Source: Elioraea sp. Yellowstone (GTDB taxonomy: Bacteria; Pseudomonadota; Alphaproteobacteria; Acetobacterales; Acetobacteraceae). From it: a stretch of DNA of 64,000 nt. Made by a program: the position numbers and the translations under genes. The stretch covers positions 38,201-102,200 of the forward strand of contig NZ_VIKA01000001.1 in assembly GCF_006704265.1 (NCBI RefSeq). The letters run 5' to 3'. This document shows, one piece after another, positions 56,127-64,000 of this stretch (position 1 is its first letter; each line of letters opens with the position of its first letter). The notes below the pieces were generated by a model. The model had not been told where the DNA came from. It did not search any database and was given only the letters and a program-made list of their open reading frames with translations.

Positions 56127-58058
56127 ATGATCGAGGCCGGCTCCGTCTTCTTCCCCCTGCTCGGCGCATTGGTCGCCGGGTTCCTCGGTCGCGCGATCGG
56201 CGACCGCGGTGCGCAGGTCGCGACCGTCGGCTGCATGACGCTCGCTTCGCTCTGCGGGGTCTGGCTGTTCTTCGACGTCGCCTTCGCGGGCAATGCGCGC
56301 ACCGTGGAGCTCGGCACCTGGATCGCCTCGGGCACGCTCGAGGCGTCCTGGGCGCTCAGGTTCGACACGCTGTCGGCGGTGATGGTCGGAATGGTGACGG
56401 TGATTTCGACCCTGATCCATCTGTACAGCGTCGGCTACATGAGCCATGACCGCTCGATCCCGCGCTTCATGGCGTATCTCTCGCTGTTCACCTTCGCCAT
56501 GCTGATGCTGGTGACGGCCGACAACCTCGTTCAGCTGTTCTTCGGCTGGGAAGGGGTCGGGCTGTGCTCCTACCTGCTGATCGGCTTCTGGTACGACCGC
56601 GAGAGCGCCAACGCCGCGGCGATCAAGGCGTTCCTGGTCAACCGCGTGGGCGACATCGGCTTCGCGCTCGGCATCGCCGGGGTCTACATGCTGACCGACA
56701 GCGTGGCGTTCGATGCGATCTTCGCCGCCGTGCCCGCGCTGACCGGGCGCACGATCGACGTCGCCGGCATCTCCGTCAACGCCGTCGAGCTCTGCGGCGT
56801 GCTGCTGTTCATCGGCGCGATGGGCAAGTCGGCGCAGCTCTTCCTGCACACCTGGCTGCCCGACGCGATGGAGGGCCCGACCCCGGTCTCGGCGCTGATC
56901 CATGCCGCGACCATGGTGACGGCCGGCGTGTTCCTGGTCGCACGGATGAGCCCGCTCTTCGAGCTCGCGCCCTTCGCGCTCTCGGTCGTCACCGTGATCG
57001 GCGCCTCCACCGCGCTGTTCGCCGCCACCGTCGGCTGCGTGCAGAACGACATCAAGCGCGTGATCGCCTACTCGACCTGCTCGCAGCTCGGCTACATGTT
57101 CTTCGCCGCCGGGGTCTCGGCCTATCCGGCGGCGATCTTCCACCTGTTCACCCATGCCTTCTTCAAGGCGCTCCTGTTCCTCGGCGCGGGCAGCGTGATC
57201 CACGCCATGGGCGACGAGCAGGACATCCGCAGGATGGGCGGGATCTGGCGCAAGGTGCCGATCACCTATGCCGTGATGTGGATCGGTTCGCTCGCACTCG
57301 CCGGCGTGCCGTTCTTCGCCGGCTACTACTCGAAGGACATGGTGCTCGAGGTCGCCTGGGCGGCCGGTACCGGTGTCGGCCGCTACGCTTTCGTCTGCGG
57401 CATCCTCGCCGCCTTCCTGACCGCGTTCTACTCCTGGCGTCTGCTCATCCTGACCTTCCACGGTGCACCGCGCGCGGATGCGCACACCATGGAGCACGTG
57501 CACGAGAGCCCGCCCGTGATGACGGTGCCGTTGATCCTGCTCGCGCTCGGCGCCGTGGTGGCGGGCGCGGTCTTCTACGACCCCTTCGTCGGCCACCACT
57601 TCGGCGAATTCTGGCGCGAGGCGATCCGGATCGCACCCGGCAACCACGCCATGGAGGCGGCCCACGATGTCGCCCTCTGGGTGAAGCTGCTGCCGGTGCT
57701 GATGGGCGTCTCGGGCATCGCCACCGCCTATCTGCTCTACATGGTGTTCCCGACCGTGCCGGCGCTGCTCGCCGAGCGGTTCCGCGGCCTCTACCTGTTC
57801 CTGCTGAACAAGTGGTACTTCGACGAGCTTTACGACCGGCTGTTCGTCCGCCCGGCGATGCGCCTCGGCGTGGCCCTCTGGAAGGGCGGCGACGGCGGGA
57901 TCATCGACCGCTTCGGTCCCGACGGATTGGCCGCCGCGACGGTGCGCGCCACCCGCGCGATCGTGCGCGTGCAGACCGGGCTCGTCTACCACTACGCCTT
58001 CGCGATGCTGATCGGCATCGTCGTTCTGGTGACGCTGTTCGCGACGGGACGGCTCTGA
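56127..58058 (+). CDS. nuoL: NADH-quinone oxidoreductase subunit L
   Basis: A 643-residue antiporter-like proton-pumping subunit at the distal end of the membrane arm. It shows [18 protein letters not shown], the broken-helix lysine regions [35 protein letters not shown], and [17 protein letters not shown]. The C-terminal part contains the long lateral helix and a final transmembrane segment. Confidence 0.97.
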   Translation: MIEAGSVFFPLLGALVAGFLGRAIGDRGAQVATVGCMTLASLCGVWLFFDVAFAGNARTVELGTWIASGTLEASWALRFDTLSAVMVGMVTVISTLIHLYSVGYMSHDRSIPRFMAYLSLFTFAMLMLVTADNLVQLFFGWEGVGLCSYLLIGFWYDRESANAAAIKAFLVNRVGDIGFALGIAGVYMLTDSVAFDAIFAAVPALTGRTIDVAGISVNAVELCGVLLFIGAMGKSAQLFLHTWLPDAMEGPTPVSALIHAATMVTAGVFLVARMSPLFELAPFALSVVTVIGASTALFAATVGCVQNDIKRVIAYSTCSQLGYMFFAAGVSAYPAAIFHLFTHAFFKALLFLGAGSVIHAMGDEQDIRRMGGIWRKVPITYAVMWIGSLALAGVPFFAGYYSKDMVLEVAWAAGTGVGRYAFVCGILAAFLTAFYSWRLLILTFHGAPRADAHTMEHVHESPPVMTVPLILLALGAVVAGAVFYDPFVGHHFGEFWREAIRIAPGNHAMEAAHDVALWVKLLPVLMGVSGIATAYLLYMVFPTVPALLAERFRGLYLFLLNKWYFDELYDRLFVRPAMRLGVALWKGGDGGIIDRFGPDGLAAATVRATRAIVRVQTGLVYHYAFAMLIGIVVLVTLFATGRL

Positions 58059-58059
58059 G

Positions 58060-59574
58060 ATGAATGCGCTTGGCTTCCCGCTCCTGTCGCTGATCACCTT
58101 CCTGCCGCTCGCGGGGGCGGCGATCATCGCCTCGGTGCGCGGCGACGAGGAGACGGTCGCGCGCAACGCGCGCTGGACCGCGCTCTGGACCTCCGGGATC
58201 GTGCTCCTGCTCTCGCTGATCCTGTGGTTCCGCTTCGACCGCACCACCGCCGAGTTCCAGTTCGTCGAGCGTGCCGTGTGGCTCGGCGAGTGGGGCATCG
58301 GCTACCACATGGGCGTGGACGGGCTCTCGGTGCTGTTCGTCCTGCTCTCCACCGCCCTGACGCCGATCTGCGTGGTCGCCTCCTGGGAGTCGATCACGGC
58401 GCGGGTGCGTGAATACATGATCGCCTTCCTGGTGCTCGAGACCATGATGGTCGGGATGTTCTGCGCGCTCGACTTCGTGGTGTTCTACGTGTTCTTCGAG
58501 GGCGTTCTGATCCCGATGTTCCTGATCATCGGGGTGTGGGGCGGGCCGCGGCGCGTCTATGCCGCGTTCAAGTTCTTCCTCTACACGCTGCTTGGTTCGG
58601 TGCTGATGCTGCTCGCGCTGATCTGGCTCTATCTCGACGCAGGCACCACCGACATCCCGACCCTGATCGCGCACCGTGTGGCGCCGGCCGCGCAGGTCTG
58701 GCTGTTCCTCGCCTTCTTCGCCTCCTTCGCGGTAAAGGTGCCGATGTGGCCGCTGCACACCTGGCTGCCGGATGCGCATGTGGAAGCGCCGACGGCGGGC
58801 AGCGTGATCCTGGCAGGGGTGCTGCTGAAGATGGGCGGGTACGGGTTCCTGCGCTTCTCGCTGCCGATGCTGCCCGATGCCTCCGCCGAGCTCGCGCCCT
58901 TCGTCTTCGCGCTCTCGATCGTGGCGATCATCTACACCTCGCTGGTGGCGCTCGCGCAGACCGACGTGAAGAAGCTGATCGCCTATTCCTCGGTCGCGCA
59001 TATGGGGCTCGTCACGCTCGGGCTCTTCACCTTCAACACCCAGGGGATCGAGGGCGCGATCTTCCAGATGCTGAGCCACGGCATCGTCTCGGGCGCGCTC
59101 TTCCTTGTGGTCGGCGTGATCTACGACCGGATGCACACGCGCGAGATCGCCGCCTATGGCGGGCTCGTGCACCGGATGCCGCGCTACGCCCTGTTCTTCA
59201 TGCTGTTCACGATGGCTTCGGTCGGGCTGCCCGGCACCTCGGGCTTCGTCGGCGAGTTCCTGGCGATTGTCGGTGCCTGGCAGGTGAACCGGCTGCTTGC
59301 GCTGCTGGCGGCGACGGGGATGGTGCTGGGTGCTGCCTACATGCTCTGGCTCTACCGGCGCGTGATCTTCGGCCTGCTGACCAAGAACGAGCTCAAGCAC
59401 CTGCTCGACCTCTCGCCGCGCGAGGTGGCGGTGTTCGCCCCGCTTGCGGTTCTCACGCTGTGGATGGGGATCTACCCGTCCTCGTTCAGCAGTTTCTATG
59501 CCGCCTCGGTCGCCAATCTGATCGCCCAGCACCAGGCGGCGATCCAGGCGACGCGGCAGCTCGCGGGGCTGTGA
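58060..59574 (+). CDS. nuoM: NADH-quinone oxidoreductase subunit M
   Basis: A 504-residue antiporter-like proton-pumping subunit. Family marks are [74 protein letters not shown] and the lysine region [13 protein letters not shown]. It begins one base after nuoL and ends overlapping a GTG codon upstream of nuoN. Confidence 0.97.
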   Translation: MNALGFPLLSLITFLPLAGAAIIASVRGDEETVARNARWTALWTSGIVLLLSLILWFRFDRTTAEFQFVERAVWLGEWGIGYHMGVDGLSVLFVLLSTALTPICVVASWESITARVREYMIAFLVLETMMVGMFCALDFVVFYVFFEGVLIPMFLIIGVWGGPRRVYAAFKFFLYTLLGSVLMLLALIWLYLDAGTTDIPTLIAHRVAPAAQVWLFLAFFASFAVKVPMWPLHTWLPDAHVEAPTAGSVILAGVLLKMGGYGFLRFSLPMLPDASAELAPFVFALSIVAIIYTSLVALAQTDVKKLIAYSSVAHMGLVTLGLFTFNTQGIEGAIFQMLSHGIVSGALFLVVGVIYDRMHTREIAAYGGLVHRMPRYALFFMLFTMASVGLPGTSGFVGEFLAIVGAWQVNRLLALLAATGMVLGAAYMLWLYRRVIFGLLTKNELKHLLDLSPREVAVFAPLAVLTLWMGIYPSSFSSFYAASVANLIAQHQAAIQATRQLAGL

Positions 59575-59579
59575 CACCG

Positions 59580-61016
59580 ATGGAGAGCGCCCTGAACTGG
59601 CACGCCGCGATCCCCGAACTCGCGCTCGCCTGCCTCGGCATGGCGGCGTTGATGCTCGGCGTCTTCATGCGCCGCGGCGCAACGCTCGCCGTGACGATGT
59701 TCACTCTCGCGTCGCTGCTGCTGGTTGCCATGCTCGTGCTCGCCGCCGATGCGCCGGTCGTCGCCTTCGACGGGCTGTTCGTGCTCGATGCCTTCGCCGT
59801 CTTCACCAAGGTGCTGGTGCTTCTTTCTGCCGCGCTCGCACTCGTCCTCGCGCTCGACTGGAACGAGAAGGAGGGGATCGATCGCTTCGAGTATCCGGTC
59901 CTGGTGCTGCTTGCGACCGTCGGTATGATGGCGATGGTCTCGGCCAACGACCTGATGAGCCTCTATCTCGGGCTCGAACTCTCCTCGCTCTCGCTCTATG
60001 TGCTCGCCGCGATCCACCGCGACGACCTGCGCGCGACCGAGGCGGGGCTGAAGTACTTCGTGCTCGGCGCGGTCGCCTCGGGGATGCTGCTCTACGGCAG
60101 CTCGCTGGTCTACGGCTTCTCGGGCTCCACCCGCTTCGCCGGCATTGCCGCCGCGATCGAGGCAGGGCCCGCTTCGCTCGGGCTGATCACCGGCCTCTGC
60201 TTCGTCGCCGCCGGGCTCGCCTTCAAGGTCTCGGCCGTGCCGTTCCACATGTGGACGCCCGACGTGTATGAGGGCGCGCCGACGCCTGTGACCGCGTTCT
60301 TCTCGATCGCGCCCAAGCTCGCCGCGGTCGGGCTGTTCCTGCGTGTCATGACCGGACCGTTCGGCGAGGCGGCGGGGCAGTGGACGCAGATCATCGTGCT
60401 GATCGCGATCGCCTCGATGCTGCTCGGCGCCTTCGCCGCGATCGGGCAGAGCAACATCAAGCGGCTGATGGCCTATTCCTCGATCGGCCATATCGGCTAC
60501 GCGCTGATCGGGCTCGCGGCCGGCACCGAGGAGGGCATCCGCGGCGTGCTCGTCTACATGGCGATCTACATCGTCATGAACGCCGGCACCTTCGGCTGCA
60601 TCGTCGCCATGCGGCGCGAGGGCCGGGCCTCGGAGCGGATCGAGGATCTCGCGGGGCTCGGCGCAACCGCGCCCGGCCTCGCCTTCGCCCTCACCGTCTT
60701 CATGTTCTCGATGGCGGGCATCCCGCCGCTAGCCGGATTCTTCGGCAAGTTCTACGTGTTCATGGCGGCGGTGCAGGCGGGGCTCTGGCCGCTTGCGGTG
60801 ATCGGCGTGCTTGCCTCGGTGGTCTCGGCCTTCTACTACCTGCGCATCGTCAAGGTGATGTATTTCGACCCGGCGCAACCCGCATTCGATCCGCGCCCCG
60901 CCACGGTCGGCGTGGTGGTCGCCGGGACGACGCTGTTCACCGCATTGTTCGCGCTGGCGCCCGCCCCGCTCGTCGCGGCGGCCGGCACTGCGGCGCGCGC
61001 GCTCGTCGGGGGATGA
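59580..61016 (+). CDS. nuoN: NADH-quinone oxidoreductase subunit N
   Basis: A 478-residue antiporter-like subunit. It has [50 protein letters not shown] and [20 protein letters not shown]. The ATG at 59580 is chosen; a GTG at 59571 overlapping the nuoM stop would add three residues. It is the last nuo gene and overlaps birA by four bases (ATGA). Confidence 0.97.
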   Translation: MESALNWHAAIPELALACLGMAALMLGVFMRRGATLAVTMFTLASLLLVAMLVLAADAPVVAFDGLFVLDAFAVFTKVLVLLSAALALVLALDWNEKEGIDRFEYPVLVLLATVGMMAMVSANDLMSLYLGLELSSLSLYVLAAIHRDDLRATEAGLKYFVLGAVASGMLLYGSSLVYGFSGSTRFAGIAAAIEAGPASLGLITGLCFVAAGLAFKVSAVPFHMWTPDVYEGAPTPVTAFFSIAPKLAAVGLFLRVMTGPFGEAAGQWTQIIVLIAIASMLLGAFAAIGQSNIKRLMAYSSIGHIGYALIGLAAGTEEGIRGVLVYMAIYIVMNAGTFGCIVAMRREGRASERIEDLAGLGATAPGLAFALTVFMFSMAGIPPLAGFFGKFYVFMAAVQAGLWPLAVIGVLASVVSAFYYLRIVKVMYFDPAQPAFDPRPATVGVVVAGTTLFTALFALAPAPLVAAAGTAARALVGG

Positions 61017-61747
61017 CGGCAACGCGCGCGCGGATCGAGCGCCACGCGAGCCTCCCCTCGACCAGCGACCGCGCGATGGCGCTCGCCGAGGCGGGCGAGG
61101 GAGCCTGGACCGCCGTGCTCGCGGATGAGCAGACGGCGGGGCGCGGGCGCCACGGCCGGCGCTGGCTCTCGCCGCGCGGCAATCTGCATCTCTCCGTCGT
61201 GCTCGATGCGGGGGCGGCGGCGCCGGGCGGGCTCGGCCTGCTCGCCGGACTGGCAGCCGGCGAGGCGATCGCGCCGCTGCTTCCCGATGATGCCGCGTTC
61301 CGGCTGAAATGGCCGAACGACCTGATGGTCGCCGGGCGCAAGCTCGGTGGCGTCCTGGTCGAGGCGGGCAGGCGGCGCGACGGCGCCCCGTGGGCGGTTG
61401 CCGGGATCGGCGTCAACCTAGTCGCCCATCCTGACGAGGCCGACCGGCCGGCGATCTCGCTCGCAGCACTTGGCATCGTCCCGCCCGCGCCACAGACGCT
61501 CGCCGCGGCGATCATCGACCGGCTGATCGCGTGGAGCGCGCGCGCCCGCTCCGACGGGTTCGCTGCCATCGTCGCTGCCTGGCAGCGCCACGCCCAGGCA
61601 CCCGGAACCCCCGTCTCCGTGCGGCTGCCGACCGGCCCGATCGCCGGCCGCTATGCCGGGCTCGACAACGACGGCGCGCTGCTCGTCGCGCTGGAGGACG
61701 GCCGCACCCGGCGGGTCGTCACCGGCGAGGTCTTCGCGGGAGGCTGA
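61013..61747 (+). CDS. birA: Biotin--[acetyl-CoA-carboxylase] ligase, without repressor domain
   Basis: A 244-residue enzyme that makes biotinyl-AMP and attaches biotin to carboxylase carrier domains. The biotin loop [20 protein letters not shown], the catalytic [19 protein letters not shown] and a C-terminal SH3-like domain are present. There is no N-terminal winged helix, so unlike enteric BirA it cannot repress a biotin operon. It overlaps nuoN by four bases. Confidence 0.94.
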   Translation: MTATRARIERHASLPSTSDRAMALAEAGEGAWTAVLADEQTAGRGRHGRRWLSPRGNLHLSVVLDAGAAAPGGLGLLAGLAAGEAIAPLLPDDAAFRLKWPNDLMVAGRKLGGVLVEAGRRRDGAPWAVAGIGVNLVAHPDEADRPAISLAALGIVPPAPQTLAAAIIDRLIAWSARARSDGFAAIVAAWQRHAQAPGTPVSVRLPTGPIAGRYAGLDNDGALLVALEDGRTRRVVTGEVFAGG

Positions 61748-61751
61748 TCCG

Positions 61752-62528
61752 ATGCTGCTCGCCATCGATGCCGGCAACACGAACGTTGTGTTCGCGGTCT
61801 GGGACGGCACGTCGTGGCGCGGCCGCTGGCGCATCGCCACAGTGGCCGACCGCACGGCGGACGAGTACGCGGTCTGGCTGCTTCAATTGATGGCCTGGCA
61901 GGGGCTGGTGCCGGCCGACATCCACGCCGCCGCGATCGCCTGCGTGGTGCCGAACGCACTCTACAACCTGCGCCGGCTCTGCCGAGACCGTTTCGGGGTC
62001 GAGGCGATGGTGACGCGTGCGGATCTCGACTGGGGCTTCGCGATCCGCACCGACAACCCGCGCGAGGTCGGCGCCGACCGGCTGGTGAATGCGCTCGCCG
62101 CGCGCGCCCGCTACCCGCGCCCGCTCGTGGTGATCGATTTCGGCACCGCGACCACCTTCGACGTCGTCGATGCTGCGGGCGACTACATCGGCGGCGTGAT
62201 AGCACCGGGCATCAATCTCTCGCTCGACGCGCTGCATCGCGCCGCCGCCGCGCTGCCGCGCATCAGCATCGGCCGGCCGCAGGCCGTGGTCGGCCGCTCG
62301 ACCGTGCCGGCGATGCAGTCGGGTGTCTACTGGGGCTATGTCGGGCTGATCGAGGGCATCACACGGCGGATCGAGGCCGAGCTCGAACAGAAGGTCACGG
62401 TGATCGCGACCGGCGGGCTCGCGCCCTTGTTCATGGACGGCACCGCGGCCATCCAGCATCTCGATCCCGATCTCACCCTCGACGGGCTCGTTTTGCTCGC
62501 CGAGCGCAACATGAAGGCTGAAGCGTGA
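61752..62528 (+). CDS. coaX: Type III pantothenate kinase
   Basis: A 258-residue enzyme catalysing the first step of coenzyme A synthesis. The ASKHA-fold phosphate loop is [13 protein letters not shown]; the pantothenate/substrate region is [19 protein letters not shown] and the second phosphate motif is [12 protein letters not shown]. It starts four bases after birA and overlaps the ribonuclease J start (GTGA). Confidence 0.96.
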   Translation: MLLAIDAGNTNVVFAVWDGTSWRGRWRIATVADRTADEYAVWLLQLMAWQGLVPADIHAAAIACVVPNALYNLRRLCRDRFGVEAMVTRADLDWGFAIRTDNPREVGADRLVNALAARARYPRPLVVIDFGTATTFDVVDAAGDYIGGVIAPGINLSLDALHRAAAALPRISIGRPQAVVGRSTVPAMQSGVYWGYVGLIEGITRRIEAELEQKVTVIATGGLAPLFMDGTAAIQHLDPDLTLDGLVLLAERNMKAEA

Positions 62529-64000
62529 CCTTGGCCCACGACGATCTCGCCTTCCTGCCGCTCGGCGGGACCGGCGAGATCGGCATGAACCTGAACCTCT
62601 ACCACGCCGACGGCGCCTGGCTCGCGATCGACTGCGGCATCGGCTTCGGCGACGCGGACCGTCCTGACATCGAGATCATGGTGCCGGATGCGGGCTTCCT
62701 CGCCGAGCGCAGGCGCACCCTGCGCGCGCTCGTCATCACGCACGCGCACGAGGATCATCTCGGTGCCGTCGCCTGGCTCTGGCCCGCGCTGGAATGCCCG
62801 GTCTACGCGACGCCCTTCGCCGCGGCGGTGCTTCGGCGCAAGCTCGCCGAGCGCCAGCTGCTCGGCCGCGTTCCGCTCGCCACCATCGAGCCAGGGGGCA
62901 GGCTCGCGCTCGCACCCTTCGATCTCCGCTTCATCCGCATGGCGCACTCCATCCCGGAGGCGCAGGCGGTGGCGATCCGCACGCGCCACGGCCTCATCCT
63001 GCACACGGGCGACTGGAAGCTCGACCCCAACCCCCTGGTGGGTCCGCCCACCGACGAGGCCGCACTCGCCGCACTCGGCGAGGAGGGGGTGGACGTGATG
63101 GTGTGCGACAGCACGAACGCGATGGTGGAGGGCCATTCGGGCAGCGAGGCGGAGGTGCGACGCAACCTCACCGCCCTGATCCGGCGCCTGAAGGGGCGCG
63201 TCGCCGTGACCTGCTTCGCCACGAATGTCGCGCGCATCGAATCGATCGCGCTCGCCGCGCGGAGCGCCGGGCGCAGCGTGGCGATCGTCGGCCGCGCGTT
63301 CCGCAACATCGTCGCCGCCGCGCGCGAGACGGGCTATCTCGCGTCGCTGCCGGAGTTCGTGGAGGAGGACGAGGCCGGCTACCTGCCGGACGACTCCGTG
63401 CTGTTCCTGGTCGCCGGCAGCCAGGGCGAGCCGCGCTCGGCGCTCTCGCGCATCGCCGCGGACACGCACCCGAACGTCTCTCTGGGCGAGGGCGACACGG
63501 TGATCTATTCCTCGCGCGTGATCCCGGGGAACGAGCGCGCGATCCTGCGCGTGCAGGACCAGTTCGTGCGCCGCGGTGTCACGGTGATGACCGAGCGCGA
63601 CCACATGGTGCACGTCTCCGGCCATCCGGCGCGCGACGAGCTGCGCCGGCTCTACGCCCTCGTGCGGCCGAAGCACGTCGTGCCGGTGCACGGCGAGTGG
63701 CGCCACATGAGCGAGCACGCCGCGCTCGCACGCGAACTGGGCGCGATCCCGCACGTGATCGAGGATGGCGACATCCTGCGCCTCGCGCCCGGGCCGGTCA
63801 CGGTGATCGACAGCGCGCCCGCCGGCAAGCTCGCGGTGGACGGCGACCGGCTGCTGCCGATCGGCGGCGAGGTGCTGGCGGCGCGGCGGCGGATGCTCGA
63901 ACACGGTCTGGTGGTCGCCTCGCTCGCGCTGGACGGGGCGGGGCGGCTGGTCGGCCGGCCGCGCCTCTCGGGGCCTGGCGTGTTCGAGGCGGGCGCGAAC
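62525..64000 (+). CDS. rnj: Ribonuclease J, C-terminus outside the window
   Basis: The first 492 residues of a metallo-beta-lactamase/beta-CASP ribonuclease. The metal motif is [10 protein letters not shown] near residue 75, with [11 protein letters not shown] and [15 protein letters not shown] (beta-CASP A). Later motifs are [10 protein letters not shown] and [33 protein letters not shown]. RNase J combines 5'-3' exonuclease and endonuclease activity in mRNA and rRNA processing. The start is GTG at 62525, overlapping the coaX stop. The gene leaves the window at the right edge; about 60 residues are probably missing. Confidence 0.94.
   Translation, partial: MTLAHDDLAFLPLGGTGEIGMNLNLYHADGAWLAIDCGIGFGDADRPDIEIMVPDAGFLAERRRTLRALVITHAHEDHLGAVAWLWPALECPVYATPFAAAVLRRKLAERQLLGRVPLATIEPGGRLALAPFDLRFIRMAHSIPEAQAVAIRTRHGLILHTGDWKLDPNPLVGPPTDEAALAALGEEGVDVMVCDSTNAMVEGHSGSEAEVRRNLTALIRRLKGRVAVTCFATNVARIESIALAARSAGRSVAIVGRAFRNIVAAARETGYLASLPEFVEEDEAGYLPDDSVLFLVAGSQGEPRSALSRIAADTHPNVSLGEGDTVIYSSRVIPGNERAILRVQDQFVRRGVTVMTERDHMVHVSGHPARDELRRLYALVRPKHVVPVHGEWRHMSEHAALARELGAIPHVIEDGDILRLAPGPVTVIDSAPAGKLAVDGDRLLPIGGEVLAARRRMLEHGLVVASLALDGAGRLVGRPRLSGPGVFEAGAN

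Overview
The window is a contiguous chromosomal stretch from a very GC-rich Gram-negative bacterium, most likely an alphaproteobacterium of the Acetobacterales/Rhodospirillales type (an Elioraea- or Roseomonas-like organism is a guess from gene content). The support is the order nuoA-N / birA / coaX / rnj, the order tig / tRNA-Leu / clpP / clpX / lon / hupB, a three-gene pntAA-pntAB-pntB transhydrogenase, a TAXI-type TRAP transporter, and frequent four-base GTGA/ATGA gene overlaps. No insertion sequence, prophage, CRISPR array or rRNA was seen. The two ends cut a peptidase gene (left) and a ribonuclease J gene (right).

Layout. 1-3485: an M20 peptidase fragment, a small envelope-sugar operon (methyltransferase, polyprenyl-phosphate glycosyltransferase, small EamA-type membrane protein) and an acyl-CoA hydratase-like gene. 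3562-6388: TAXI solute-binding protein and fused TRAP permease. 6425-7564: a VOC protein divergent from a MarR regulator. 7950-11017: yajC, a Mth938/NDUFAF3-like gene, a PCuAC copper chaperone, superoxide dismutase and an NDUFAF6-like squalene/phytoene-synthase-fold gene. 11402-13107: a RimK-like ATP-grasp ligase divergent from an Lrp/AsnC regulator. 13144-19571: a poorly understood locus with a four-gene operon (TTC38-like TPR, DsrE-like, alpha/beta hydrolase, secreted TPR with CxxC and His motifs) divergent from a TolB-TPR protein.

19639-32752 is a complete respiratory nitrate reductase operon on the minus strand: narK1, narK2, narG, narH, narJ, narI, a parvulin isomerase, a beta-carbonic anhydrase and nnrS. 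It is headed by a divergent cysteine-free Crp/Fnr regulator, and the shared upstream region holds several TTGAC-N4-GTCAA type boxes. 32801-33956 has a decayed transglutaminase fragment and a PPOX flavoprotein. 33967-36954 encodes the proton-translocating transhydrogenase, divergent from malate synthase G (37115-39277).

39387-46596 is a proteostasis block: tRNA-Leu, trigger factor, ClpP, ClpX, Lon and HU, then tRNA-Val and tRNA-Asp. 46740-61016 is the uninterrupted 14-gene NADH dehydrogenase (complex I) operon. It runs with overlapping or near-overlapping junctions into biotin ligase, type III pantothenate kinase and ribonuclease J.

Together the genes describe an aerobic or facultatively nitrate-respiring organism. 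Complex I and transhydrogenase handle NAD(P)H and proton motive force, NarGHI is the alternative quinol oxidase, and NDUFAF3/NDUFAF6-like genes sit on the same stretch as complex I. The least explained parts are the TPR/DsrE/TolB locus, the operator-rich nar control region, and the carbonic anhydrase inside the nar operon.
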